Assembly (NCBI RefSeq): GCF_008330945.1
Contig: NZ_CP043489.1
Location: 4,227,501 to 4,291,500 of the forward strand
Source: Labrys sp. KNU-23
GTDB lineage: Bacteria; Pseudomonadota; Alphaproteobacteria; Rhizobiales; Labraceae
Direction of reading: 5' to 3'
DNA length: 64,000 nucleotides
Shown here: positions 17,784 through 26,085 of the stretch, in pieces
Layout of the letters: each line of letters starts with the position of its first letter
How positions within the stretch are numbered: position 1 is the stretch's first letter
Made by a program: the position numbers and the translations under genes
The notes under the pieces: generated by a model
What the model was told of the DNA's origin: nothing
Seen by the model: the letters and a program-made list of their open reading frames with translations, nothing else
Databases searched by the model: none

Positions 17784-17812
17784 TCTAGAACGCATGTTCG
17801 GGACGATGTCAA
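17784..17812 (-). promoter_or_regulatory. Predicted promoter of the LacI-family gene
   Basis: On the minus strand TTGACA (17812-17807) is separated by 17 bases from TCTAGA (17789-17784). The -35 is consensus; the -10 is weak. The operator follows at once. Confidence 0.55.
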
Positions 17813-18018
17813 ATCGCCCGGCGGATTTTCAGACGATGCTTCCTGAGACGCGGGTGCCGGCGGCGTTTCGGAGACCGGCGCCAGCCTGTCATGACGCGGG
17901 AACAACCAAATTTTTCACCCTGCAGCGCTCCCGGCATAACCCATTTGGGCAGGCTGCGTTTAATCGTTGACCGTTGTAGCAAAAGCCCTAGCTTGTGTTC
18001 GAGAAGATCGCAGGAAGA

Positions 18019-18047
18019 CGCCTGATCCTCGGCAAGATCAGGCGTTT
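18019..18047 (+). promoter_or_regulatory. Leader hairpin upstream of glgB
   Basis: CGCCTGATC (18019-18027) pairs perfectly with GATCAGGCG (18036-18044), then TTTC. It ends 30 bases before the glgB start. It could be an attenuator, an mRNA stabiliser or the end of an unseen upstream transcript. Confidence 0.5.
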
Positions 18048-18076
18048 CGGTCCGGTTCGAAAAGGGGTCGTAGCGC

Positions 18077-20350
18077 TTGGCAAAGACAACGAAGACGAAC
18101 GCTCCCGCCGCCCGGGCCGCAAAGCCGGCGCCCTTGGCCAAGCGGCCGGCCAGCCGCGGCAAGACAGCGGATTGGCGTTTGTCGGATGTGGAAGTCGCGG
18201 CGCTCGCAGCGGGACGTCATGCCGATCCTTTCGCCGTGCTCGGCCCGCATGAGACGCCGGCCGGTCTTGTCGTCCGCGCCTTCATCCCCAATGCCGAGAC
18301 GCTGTCGGTACTTGCGCCCAATCTGGTCGGGCCCGTCGCCCTGGAGCGGCGGCATGACGATGGCGTCTTCGAGGGCCTGGTGCCGGATAGCGTCGGGATC
18401 TACCGCTTGCGCGCCGTCAATGCGGGCGGGCAGTGGGAGGTTGACGATCCCTATCGTTTCGGTCCGCTCCTGGGACAGGTCGACGATTATCTCCTGACGG
18501 AGGGCACGCATCTCCGGCTCTGGGACAAGCTCGGTGCCCGTCCCCTGCGGCACGGCGACATGGAGGGCGTGCATTTCGCCGTCTGGGCGCCGCATGCCAG
18601 GCGGGTATCGATCGTCGGCGATTTCAACGATTGGGACGGTCGCCGCCACCCCATGCGCAAGCGTGTCGACACCGGCGTGTGGGAAATCTTCCTGCCGGGG
18701 GTCGGGGTCGGCGCCTATTACAAATACGAGATCATCGGGCCGAACGGCGCGCTGCTGCCGCTGAAGAGCGATCCCTTTGCCTTTGCCAGCGAATTGCGCC
18801 CGGGTACGGCCTCGCGGGTCGTCTCGTCTGAGCCCTTCGCCTGGACGGATCAGCAATGGCTCGAGGAGCGCGCGCATCGCGATGCGAGGCGCACTCCGAT
18901 GTCGATCTATGAGGTGCATCTCGGCTCCTGGAAGCGGGGTGAGCATCAGCGCTTCCTCAGCTATGACCAGCTTGCCGACGAACTGATCGCCTATGTCGTG
19001 CATATGGGCTATACCCACATCGAATTGCTGCCGGTGACGGAGCATCCTCTCGATGCCTCCTGGGGCTATCAGCCGACAGGCATGTTCGCACCATCCAGCC
19101 GTTTCGGTTCGCCCGAAGGGTTCGCCCGTTTCGTCGACCGTGCCCATGCGGCCGGGATCGGTGTCATCCTCGATTGGGTGCCCGCACATTTCCCGACCGA
19201 CTCGCACGGCCTCGCCTGGTTCGATGGCAGCGCGCTTTATGAACATCCCGATCCCCGCCGCGGCTTCCATCCCGATTGGAACACGGCGATCTATGATTTC
19301 GGCCGGCGCGAAGTCGCCAACTTCCTGATCGCCAACGCCCTGTTCTGGCTGGAGCGCTACCATCTTGACGGTCTGCGCGTGGATGCCGTCGCTTCCATGC
19401 TCTATCTCGACTATTCGCGCCGGGACGGAGAATGGCTGCCCAATATCCATGGCGGGCGCGAGAATCTCGATGCCATCGCCTTCCTGCAGCGCATGAACAC
19501 GGAGGTCTATGCGGCCCATCCCGGCGTCGTGACCATCGCCGAGGAGTCCACCGCCTGGCCCGGTGTGTCGAAGCCGGTGCATGACGGCGGGCTCGGCTTC
19601 GGTTTCAAGTGGAACATGGGCTTCATGCACGACACGCTCAGCTACATGCAGCGCGAGCCGGTCTATCGCCAATATCACCACGACGACCTGACCTTCGGTC
19701 TCATCTACGCCTTTGCCGAGAATTTCGTGCTGCCGCTTTCCCATGATGAGGTGGTTCACGGCAAGAATTCCATCGTCAACAAGATGTCCGGGATGGAGGG
19801 TGACAAATTCGCGACCTTGCGGGCCTATTACGCGCTGATGTGGGCCTATCCCGGCAAGAAGCTGCTGTTCATGGGGCAGGATTTCGGCCAGCGCCGCGAA
19901 TGGAACGAGAATGTCGGGCTGGACTGGGACCTGATGCAATACGGCCCGCACAAGGGGGTGAGCGATCTCGTCCGCGATCTCAACCATCTCTATCGCGGCC
20001 GCGCGGCACTGCACCAGCGAGATTGCGAAGGTGACGGCTTCGAATGGATGGTCGTCGACGACAATGCCAATTCGGTGTTCGCCTGGGCGCGCTATGCCAC
20101 CGATGCGATGCCGATCGTGGTGGTGGCCAATCTCACCCCCGTCGCACGCGACGACTATCTGCTGCCCCTGCCGCTGGTGGGGCAGTGGTGGGAGATTCTC
20201 AATACCGACTCGGAGCTTTATTTCGGGCTCAATCGCGGCAATTCCGGTGGAATCTACGCTTATGCGAGCGATTGGAAGGGAAAATCGGCGGCCGCGCGGA
20301 TCAATTTACCGCCCCTGACGGCCATTATGCTGGAGTGGGCGGGGAACTAG
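18077..20350 (+). CDS. glgB: 1,4-alpha-glucan branching enzyme, GH13
   Basis: Adds alpha-1,6 branches to glycogen. 757 residues: an N-terminal CBM48-like domain (DPFAVLGPHE; FAVWAPHARRVSIVGDFNDW), the catalytic barrel with nucleophile Asp436 (GLRVDAVASML), acid/base Glu489 (TIAEESTAWP) and Asp557 (PLSHDEVVHGK), and a C-terminal beta domain. A stop codon two codons upstream limits the gene to the TTG at 18077, with AAAGGGG upstream; the first 27 residues are Lys/Ala-rich and poorly conserved, so a later start is possible. It leads the glgB-glgC-glgA-pgm operon. Confidence 0.95.
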   Translation: MAKTTKTNAPAARAAKPAPLAKRPASRGKTADWRLSDVEVAALAAGRHADPFAVLGPHETPAGLVVRAFIPNAETLSVLAPNLVGPVALERRHDDGVFEGLVPDSVGIYRLRAVNAGGQWEVDDPYRFGPLLGQVDDYLLTEGTHLRLWDKLGARPLRHGDMEGVHFAVWAPHARRVSIVGDFNDWDGRRHPMRKRVDTGVWEIFLPGVGVGAYYKYEIIGPNGALLPLKSDPFAFASELRPGTASRVVSSEPFAWTDQQWLEERAHRDARRTPMSIYEVHLGSWKRGEHQRFLSYDQLADELIAYVVHMGYTHIELLPVTEHPLDASWGYQPTGMFAPSSRFGSPEGFARFVDRAHAAGIGVILDWVPAHFPTDSHGLAWFDGSALYEHPDPRRGFHPDWNTAIYDFGRREVANFLIANALFWLERYHLDGLRVDAVASMLYLDYSRRDGEWLPNIHGGRENLDAIAFLQRMNTEVYAAHPGVVTIAEESTAWPGVSKPVHDGGLGFGFKWNMGFMHDTLSYMQREPVYRQYHHDDLTFGLIYAFAENFVLPLSHDEVVHGKNSIVNKMSGMEGDKFATLRAYYALMWAYPGKKLLFMGQDFGQRREWNENVGLDWDLMQYGPHKGVSDLVRDLNHLYRGRAALHQRDCEGDGFEWMVVDDNANSVFAWARYATDAMPIVVVANLTPVARDDYLLPLPLVGQWWEILNTDSELYFGLNRGNSGGIYAYASDWKGKSAAARINLPPLTAIMLEWAGN

Positions 20351-20459
20351 ACCGGGGAGTCGGCGTTGCATGTCTTTGGAGAGTCGACGCCGCGACAGGG
20401 GCCGAGACTGAAAAAGAAGGCAGCAGCGTCATCCCGGATTATCAAGTGGGAGGAACTGT

Positions 20460-21731
20460 ATGACGGAACCGAGGCATTCGAAGGGTGGGCCGCTGGCACG
20501 TTCGGCCATGGCTTATGTGCTGGCCGGAGGCCGCGGCAGCCGCCTGATGGAACTGACCGACCGGCGCGCCAAGCCCGCGGTCTATTTCGGAGGTAAGAGT
20601 CGCATCATCGATTTTGCCCTTTCGAACGCGATCAACTCGGGCATCCGCCGTATCGGCGTGGCCACGCAATACAAGGCGCATTCGCTGATCCGCCACCTCA
20701 ACCGCGGCTGGAACTTCCTGCGGCCGGAGCGCAATGAAAGCTTCGACATCCTGCCGGCCAGCCAGCGCATTTCGGAGGATATGTGGTATCGAGGCACCTC
20801 CGATGCGGTGTACCAGAACCTGGACATCATCGACGGCACCGGCGTCGAATACATGGTCATCCTGGCGGGCGACCACATCTACAAGATGGACTATGAGCTG
20901 ATGCTCAAGCAGCATGTCGAGCAGAACGCCGATGTCACCATCGGCTGCCTCGAAGTGCCGCGCATGGAGGCCACGGGCTTCGGCGTCATGCATGTCGACG
21001 AGCAGGACCGCATCGTCGCCTTTGTCGAAAAGCCCAAGGATCCGCCCGGTATCCCCGGCAATCCCGAGATGGCCCTGGCCTCGATGGGGATCTATGTGTT
21101 CTCGATGAAGTTCCTGACGGAGGAGCTGAACCGGGATGCCAATGATCCCAATTCGAGCCGCGACTTCGGCAAGGACATCATTCCGCACATCGTCAAGAAC
21201 GGCAAGGCGGTGGCGCACCGCTTCCCGGCGAGCTGCGTACGTTCCGAGCATGAAAAGGAATCCTATTGGCGCGATGTCGGCACGGTGGATGCCTATTGGG
21301 AAGCCAATATCGACTTGACCGATGTCGTCCCGGCGCTCGACCTCTACGACCAGGAATGGCCGATCTGGACTTTCGCCGAAATTACACCGCCGGCTAAGTT
21401 CGTGCATGACGCCGAGGGACGGCGCGGCACGGCGATCTCCTCGCTGGTCTCGGGCGGCTGTGTCGTCTCCGGGGCGCTATGCAAGCACTCGCTGCTTTAC
21501 ACTGGCGTGCGCATCAACTCCTATTCCAGCGTCGAGAATGCCGTGATCCTGCCCTATGTCGAGATCGGCCGCTCGGCCCAGCTCAAGAATGTGGTGATCG
21601 ATCGCGGCGTGGTAATTCCCGAGGGGCTGGTCGTCGGTGAGGATCCCATCCTCGATGCCAAGCGCTTCCGGCGGACCGACAAGGGCATCTGCCTGATCAC
21701 CCAGCCCATGATCGACAAGCTGAAACTGTGA
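20460..21731 (+). CDS. glgC: Glucose-1-phosphate adenylyltransferase
   Basis: Makes ADP-glucose from glucose-1-phosphate and ATP, the committed step of bacterial glycogen synthesis. 423 residues with the nucleotide motif AYVLAGGRGSRLMELTDRRA, the effector-site lysine region AKPAVYFGGKSRIIDFALSN, and the catalytic SYWRDVGTVDAYWEANIDL. A C-terminal left-handed beta-helix carries the hexapeptide-like repeats. A strong ribosome site (GGGAGGA) lies about seven bases before the ATG. Like the Agrobacterium and Rhodobacter enzymes it may respond to fructose-6-phosphate and pyruvate, which sequence alone cannot show. Confidence 0.97.
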   Translation: MTEPRHSKGGPLARSAMAYVLAGGRGSRLMELTDRRAKPAVYFGGKSRIIDFALSNAINSGIRRIGVATQYKAHSLIRHLNRGWNFLRPERNESFDILPASQRISEDMWYRGTSDAVYQNLDIIDGTGVEYMVILAGDHIYKMDYELMLKQHVEQNADVTIGCLEVPRMEATGFGVMHVDEQDRIVAFVEKPKDPPGIPGNPEMALASMGIYVFSMKFLTEELNRDANDPNSSRDFGKDIIPHIVKNGKAVAHRFPASCVRSEHEKESYWRDVGTVDAYWEANIDLTDVVPALDLYDQEWPIWTFAEITPPAKFVHDAEGRRGTAISSLVSGGCVVSGALCKHSLLYTGVRINSYSSVENAVILPYVEIGRSAQLKNVVIDRGVVIPEGLVVGEDPILDAKRFRRTDKGICLITQPMIDKLKL

Positions 21732-21742
21732 AGACAGGCCCA

Positions 21743-21794
21743 GTTTTTCGATGACCAAAATTTCTCGATGATCAAAGTCTCTCGATGATCAAAG
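21743..21794 (+). repeat. Three tandem 17-bp units forming a start-codon relay before glgA
   Basis: Units TTTCTCGATGATCAAAG (21761-21777) and TCTCTCGATGATCAAAG (21778-21794) follow a diverged copy at 21743-21760. Each carries an ATG (21751, 21768, 21785). The first two open 6-codon frames, MTKISR and MIKVSR, whose TGA stops overlap the next ATG as ATGA. The third ATG is the glgA start. Confidence 0.9.
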
Positions 21795-23221
21795 TTCTTG
21801 CCGTTGCGTCCGAAATCCATCCGCTGGTCAAGACGGGGGGGCTCGCCGACGTCGTCGGCGCGCTGCCTGCCGCCTTGAAGAGCCATGACGTCGCGGTGAC
21901 GACCGTGATCCCGGGCTATCCGGCGGTGATGGCGGCGGCCGACAAATGGGAGACGGTGGCCAAGCTGCCGGGCTTTTTCGGCGGCCGCACGGCCATCAAG
22001 CGGGCGTCGATCGGTGAGCTCGATCTCCTGGTCGTGGACGCGCCGCATCTGTTCGACCGGCCGGGCAATCCCTATGTCGACGCCGATGGGCGCGACTGGG
22101 TCGACAATCCCCAGCGCTATTGCGCTCTGTCGAGTGCGGCGGCCGAGATCTGCCATGGTCTGGTCAAGACCTACAGGCCCGACATCGTGCATGTGCATGA
22201 CTGGCAGGCGGCGATGACGCTGGCCTACCTCAACTATACCGAGGCCGTCAGGCCGAAATCGGTGATCACGGTGCATAATCTCGCCTTCCAGGGCCAATAT
22301 CCCCGTTCGATCCTCGGCAGCCTGGGCCTGCCGCAGCAGGCCTTCGCCATGGACGGGGTCGAGTATTACGGCATGATCGGCTTCCTGAAGGCCGGGCTGC
22401 ATTTTGCCGACCGCATCACCACCGTTTCGCCGCGCTATGCCGCCGAGATCAAGACGTCGGAAGCCGGCATGGGGCTGGAGGGCCTGTTGGCCGGGCGCGC
22501 CGACGTACTCTCCGGCATCGTCAATGGCATCGATGAACGGGTCTGGAATCCCCAGATCGATCCGAATCTCGCCGTCAATTACGATGCCAAATCCCTCGCC
22601 AAGCGCGCCGGCAATCGCAAGGCTCTCGAAGAGCGTTTCGGCCTCGACCATGATGACTCGCCGCTGTTCTGCCAGGTCAGCCGGCTGACCTGGCAGAAGG
22701 GTATCGACATCCTCGCCGAGGCGCTGCCGCATCTGGTCGCCTCGGGAGCAAGATTGGCCCTGCTCGGTTCTGGCGACAGGGAACTGGAGGGCATCTTCCG
22801 GCAGGCCAGCCTCCAGCATCCGGGGCGTGTCGGCACGGTGCTGGGCTTCGACGAAGCTCTTTCGCACCTGATGTTCGGTGGTTCGGACATGACCCTGGTG
22901 CCGTCCCGCTTCGAGCCCTGTGGCCTTACCCAGCTCTATGGCCTGCGCTATGGCTGCGTACCCGTGGTCGCGCGTGTCGGCGGTCTTTCCGACACCATCG
23001 TCGATGCCAACGATGCCGCATTGACGCTCAAGGCCGCAACCGGCGTGCAGTTCCAGCCGATCACGCCGGACATGTTGCGCGATGCCATTTCAAGGGCGAT
23101 CGCGCTCCACAGCGACAAGCCCGTCTGGCAGGCGATGCAGCGGCGCGGCATGGGGCTGGACCAGTCCTGGGATCTCAGGGCCGCCGGCTATGCCAAGCTC
23201 TATCGCGAGCTCTTGGGGTGA
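21785..23221 (+). CDS. glgA: Glycogen synthase, ADP-glucose type (GT5)
   Basis: Elongates alpha-1,4-glucan from ADP-glucose; 478 residues, the usual length. The N-terminal MIKVLAVASEIHPLVKTGGL contains the ADP-glucose-binding KTGGLADV motif, and the C-terminal SRFEPCGLTQLYGLRYG carries the catalytic Glu and the conserved Cys-Gly. The start has no Shine-Dalgarno sequence; it is instead preceded by two mini-ORFs whose stops overlap successive ATGs. Translation may therefore depend on re-initiation from glgC. It ends 61 bases before pgm. Confidence 0.96.
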   Translation: MIKVLAVASEIHPLVKTGGLADVVGALPAALKSHDVAVTTVIPGYPAVMAAADKWETVAKLPGFFGGRTAIKRASIGELDLLVVDAPHLFDRPGNPYVDADGRDWVDNPQRYCALSSAAAEICHGLVKTYRPDIVHVHDWQAAMTLAYLNYTEAVRPKSVITVHNLAFQGQYPRSILGSLGLPQQAFAMDGVEYYGMIGFLKAGLHFADRITTVSPRYAAEIKTSEAGMGLEGLLAGRADVLSGIVNGIDERVWNPQIDPNLAVNYDAKSLAKRAGNRKALEERFGLDHDDSPLFCQVSRLTWQKGIDILAEALPHLVASGARLALLGSGDRELEGIFRQASLQHPGRVGTVLGFDEALSHLMFGGSDMTLVPSRFEPCGLTQLYGLRYGCVPVVARVGGLSDTIVDANDAALTLKAATGVQFQPITPDMLRDAISRAIALHSDKPVWQAMQRRGMGLDQSWDLRAAGYAKLYRELLG

Positions 23222-23282
23222 GGGACAGCGTCCTCATCCTGCACAGATCGAACTTCGGATAAACCAGAACCGGAACCTCACT

Positions 23283-24911
23283 ATGATCCGTACCGTCCCG
23301 ACCCAACCCTTCGATGGCCAGAAACCCGGCACGTCCGGCTTGCGCAAGAAGGTGCCGGTGTTCCAGCAGCCGCATTATGTCGAGAATTTCGTGCAGTCGA
23401 TTTTCGACACCTTGGAGGGATTTGCCGGCAAAACATTGGTCGTGGGAGGCGACGGGCGCTATTACAACCGTGAAGTCGTGCAGACGATCCTCAAGATGGC
23501 GGCGGCTGCCGGCTTTGGGCGCATCAAGGTAGGGCAGGGCGGCCTGATGTCGACGCCGGCCGTCTCGGCCGTCATCCGTAAATATGGCGCCTTCGGCGGC
23601 ATCGTGCTCTCGGCCTCCCACAATCCCGGCGGGCCGGACGGGGATTTCGGCATCAAGTACAATATCGGCAATGGCGGTCCGGCACCCGAGAAGATCACCG
23701 ATGCCGTCTTCGCCCGCACCAAATCGATCAGCGAGTTCAAGATCGCGGACGTGCCGGATCTCGATATCGACCAGCTTGGCGAGACGGTGATCGGCGATAC
23801 CGTCGTCGAGGTGGTCGACCCGGTTGACGACTATGCCGAGCTGATGGGCAAGCTGTTCGACTTCGATGCCATCCGGGCGCTGTTCAAGTCCGGCTTCACC
23901 ATGCGCTTCGACGCGATGTCGGCCATCACCGGCCCCTATGCCCGCCGTATCATCGAGGATCTCCTCGGGGCGGTGCCAGGTAGCGTGGTGAACTCGACAC
24001 CGCTCCCCGATTTCGGCGGCCATCATCCCGATCCCAATCCGGTCAACGCCAAGGAGCTCTACGACCTCATGATGGGGCCGAATGCCCCCGATTTCGGGGC
24101 GGCTTCCGATGGTGACGGCGACCGCAACCTGATCATCGGTCGCGGCATCTTCGTGACGCCTTCGGACAGCCTCGCCATCCTGGCCGCCCATGCCCACCTG
24201 GCGCCTGGTTATGCCAAGGGCATTTCCGGCATCGCCCGCTCGATGCCCACCAGCCTTGCTGCCGACCAGGTCGCCAAGGCGATGGGCGTGGGCATCTACG
24301 AGACGCCGACCGGCTGGAAATTCTTCGGCAACCTGCTCGATGCCGACCGCGTCACCATCTGTGGCGAAGAGAGCGCCGGCACCGGCTCGAACCATGTCCG
24401 CGAGAAGGACGGTCTGTGGGCGGTGCTGCTCTGGCTCACCTTGCTGGCCAAGCGCCGCCAGCCCACGCTCGATATCGTGCGCGAGCATTGGGCCAAATAT
24501 GGGCGCAACTATTATTCGCGCCATGACTATGAAGCCGTGCCCACCGAGGCCGCCAATGCGGTGATGGAGGCGGTCCGCTCGCAGATCTCCAGCCTGCCCG
24601 GCAAGAGCTTCGGCGCGCTCAAGGTCACGTCGGCCGACGATTTCGCCTATCATGATCCCGTCGACGGTTCGGATTCGAAGAACCAGGGCCTGCGTGTCCT
24701 GTTCGAGAACGGCTCGCGCATCGTCTACCGCCTCTCCGGCACGGGTACGGAAGGCGCCACGCTGCGTGTCTATCTCGAACGTTATGAAGCCGATCCCGCC
24801 CATCACGGCATCGAGACGCAGGCGGCCCTCGCCGATGTTATCGGCGTCGCGCGCCAGCTCAGCGGCATCACCGAGAAGACCGGCATGGCCGAGCCGAGCG
24901 TGGTGACCTGA
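23283..24911 (+). CDS. pgm: Phosphoglucomutase, alpha-D-glucose type
   Basis: Interconverts glucose-6-phosphate and glucose-1-phosphate, linking glycogen to central metabolism. 542 residues: the substrate lid PGTSGLRKKVP, the phosphoserine loop LSASHNPGGPDGDFG (Ser112), the metal loop ASDGDGDRNLI, the sugar-specificity loop CGEESAGTGSNH, and the C-terminal phosphate-binding RLSGTGTEGATLRVY. I start at the ATG at 23283, where the conserved protein begins; a frame from 23082 overlaps glgA. It closes the glgB-glgC-glgA-pgm operon. Confidence 0.96.
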   Translation: MIRTVPTQPFDGQKPGTSGLRKKVPVFQQPHYVENFVQSIFDTLEGFAGKTLVVGGDGRYYNREVVQTILKMAAAAGFGRIKVGQGGLMSTPAVSAVIRKYGAFGGIVLSASHNPGGPDGDFGIKYNIGNGGPAPEKITDAVFARTKSISEFKIADVPDLDIDQLGETVIGDTVVEVVDPVDDYAELMGKLFDFDAIRALFKSGFTMRFDAMSAITGPYARRIIEDLLGAVPGSVVNSTPLPDFGGHHPDPNPVNAKELYDLMMGPNAPDFGAASDGDGDRNLIIGRGIFVTPSDSLAILAAHAHLAPGYAKGISGIARSMPTSLAADQVAKAMGVGIYETPTGWKFFGNLLDADRVTICGEESAGTGSNHVREKDGLWAVLLWLTLLAKRRQPTLDIVREHWAKYGRNYYSRHDYEAVPTEAANAVMEAVRSQISSLPGKSFGALKVTSADDFAYHDPVDGSDSKNQGLRVLFENGSRIVYRLSGTGTEGATLRVYLERYEADPAHHGIETQAALADVIGVARQLSGITEKTGMAEPSVVT

Positions 24912-24949
24912 GGGGAATCACCCTTCTCCCGCAAGGGAAGAAGGAAGTC

Positions 24950-25885
24950 CTACCCTCGCGGCGCGCAGAGCTTCGGCTGGTCCAACGCCACTGGTTCGAG
25001 AAGGCCGGCGGCAATGCGCTTGGCGGTGCGGTCGTCGGTCAGTTGGCCCGCCAGGGCATAGGTGCGACGCATCAGCTCCATCGCGACCACCTTGCGATCG
25101 GTGGCGGCCGAGAAGGTCGTCCCATCGATGGGATCGCCGATGGCGATCGGCAGGATCGTGCCGATGCGATCGCGCACTTCCTTGAAGATCAGCGACAGGC
25201 GCAGGGTTTGATTGAGGTGGCTGGCGATCTGGAAGAGGCGGCTGTTCTGGCCGCCGAAGAAGATCGGCACCACGGTGGCCTTTGAACGCTGGATCAGCTG
25301 TATTGTGAAGGGCTGCCAGGGCGCATCCATGGCGGGACGCCGGCCGAGCTTGTCCGGCGAGGTCGAGACGCCGCCGGCCGGGAACACGATCACGCAGCCG
25401 CCCCGGTCGAGCAGGCGGCGCGCTTCGGCCCTCGTGCGCAGATTGGTCTGCATCGCCTCCTCGGTCTCCGCGAAATCCACAGGCAGCAGGAAAGCCTGTG
25501 TTTCCGGCGCATGCAGCAGCACGGCGTTGGTGAGGATGACGAAATCCTGGCGAACCAGGCCGATCAGCCAGGCGATGGTGACGCCGTCGAGAACGCCATA
25601 AGGATGGTTGGCCACGATGACGCAGGGGCCCGTCTTCGGGATCTTGTCGAGTTGGGCTCTGTCGAATTGGACGTCGAGCCGAAGCTGGCGAACCGCGGCG
25701 GCGAAGAAGGTCTCGCCGGCCACCGGGTTGCGCTGGTTCTCCAGATAGAGGCGCTTCAGCCGAGGCTGCCCCGTCACCTTTTCGATCGCCCGGATCAGGG
25801 CGCGTTTCGGCTTGGAAAAGGTCGGGTCCGCATAGGTGAACTGGACGGCTTCGACCCCGGCGGGGTGGGCATTGTCGCGAACCAT
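24950..25885 (-). CDS. PlsC-like lysophospholipid acyltransferase
   Basis: Membrane-associated acyltransferase of 311 residues. The catalytic motif reads NHPYGVLDG (the H-x5-D variant common in this subgroup), followed by acceptor-site motif VIVFPAGGVS. An N-terminal amphipathic part (PTFSKPKRALIRAIEKVTG) could bind the membrane. It may acylate a lysolipid such as lyso-ornithine lipid or lysophosphatidate; the acceptor is unknown. The ATG at 25885 has GAGGAAA upstream, and the longer frame to 26098 is unsupported. It is divergent from the glgX-malQ gene and convergent with pgm. Confidence 0.82.
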   Translation of the reverse strand: MVRDNAHPAGVEAVQFTYADPTFSKPKRALIRAIEKVTGQPRLKRLYLENQRNPVAGETFFAAAVRQLRLDVQFDRAQLDKIPKTGPCVIVANHPYGVLDGVTIAWLIGLVRQDFVILTNAVLLHAPETQAFLLPVDFAETEEAMQTNLRTRAEARRLLDRGGCVIVFPAGGVSTSPDKLGRRPAMDAPWQPFTIQLIQRSKATVVPIFFGGQNSRLFQIASHLNQTLRLSLIFKEVRDRIGTILPIAIGDPIDGTTFSAATDRKVVAMELMRRTYALAGQLTDDRTAKRIAAGLLEPVALDQPKLCAPRG

Positions 25886-26085
25886 GGGTTTCCTCAGGGC
25901 GCTCCATCGCGCCGGGATGTTCCTACAGCAAAACGCACGGCAAGGACATTGGCAGGCTTCGATCCACGCATAAACGGCACCATGGCAAGAATTTAGCGGA
26001 GGTCTGTCATCTAGCCTTTGCGTTTTGATCGTCCAAGATGTCAGGAAAGTACGACAGGCATTCGACAGTCGAGGCAAGGACCCGT

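Larger units (their letters stand above)
17747..18076. other. Divergent intergenic region between the LacI gene and glgB
   Basis: 330 bases. The left part holds the lacI-type promoter and operator (17768-17812). The right part holds a 9-bp-stem hairpin (18019-18047) just before the glgB start. I see no gene in it. Confidence 0.6.

Noticed and set aside
18038..20014. 658-codon open frame on the minus strand across glgB
   Set aside because: Shadow of glgB, whose catalytic residues are all in place; no motif on the other strand.
21743..21794. Short direct repeats as a CRISPR-like array
   Set aside because: Only three adjacent 17-bp units with no spacers; explained as a tandem duplication around the glgA start.
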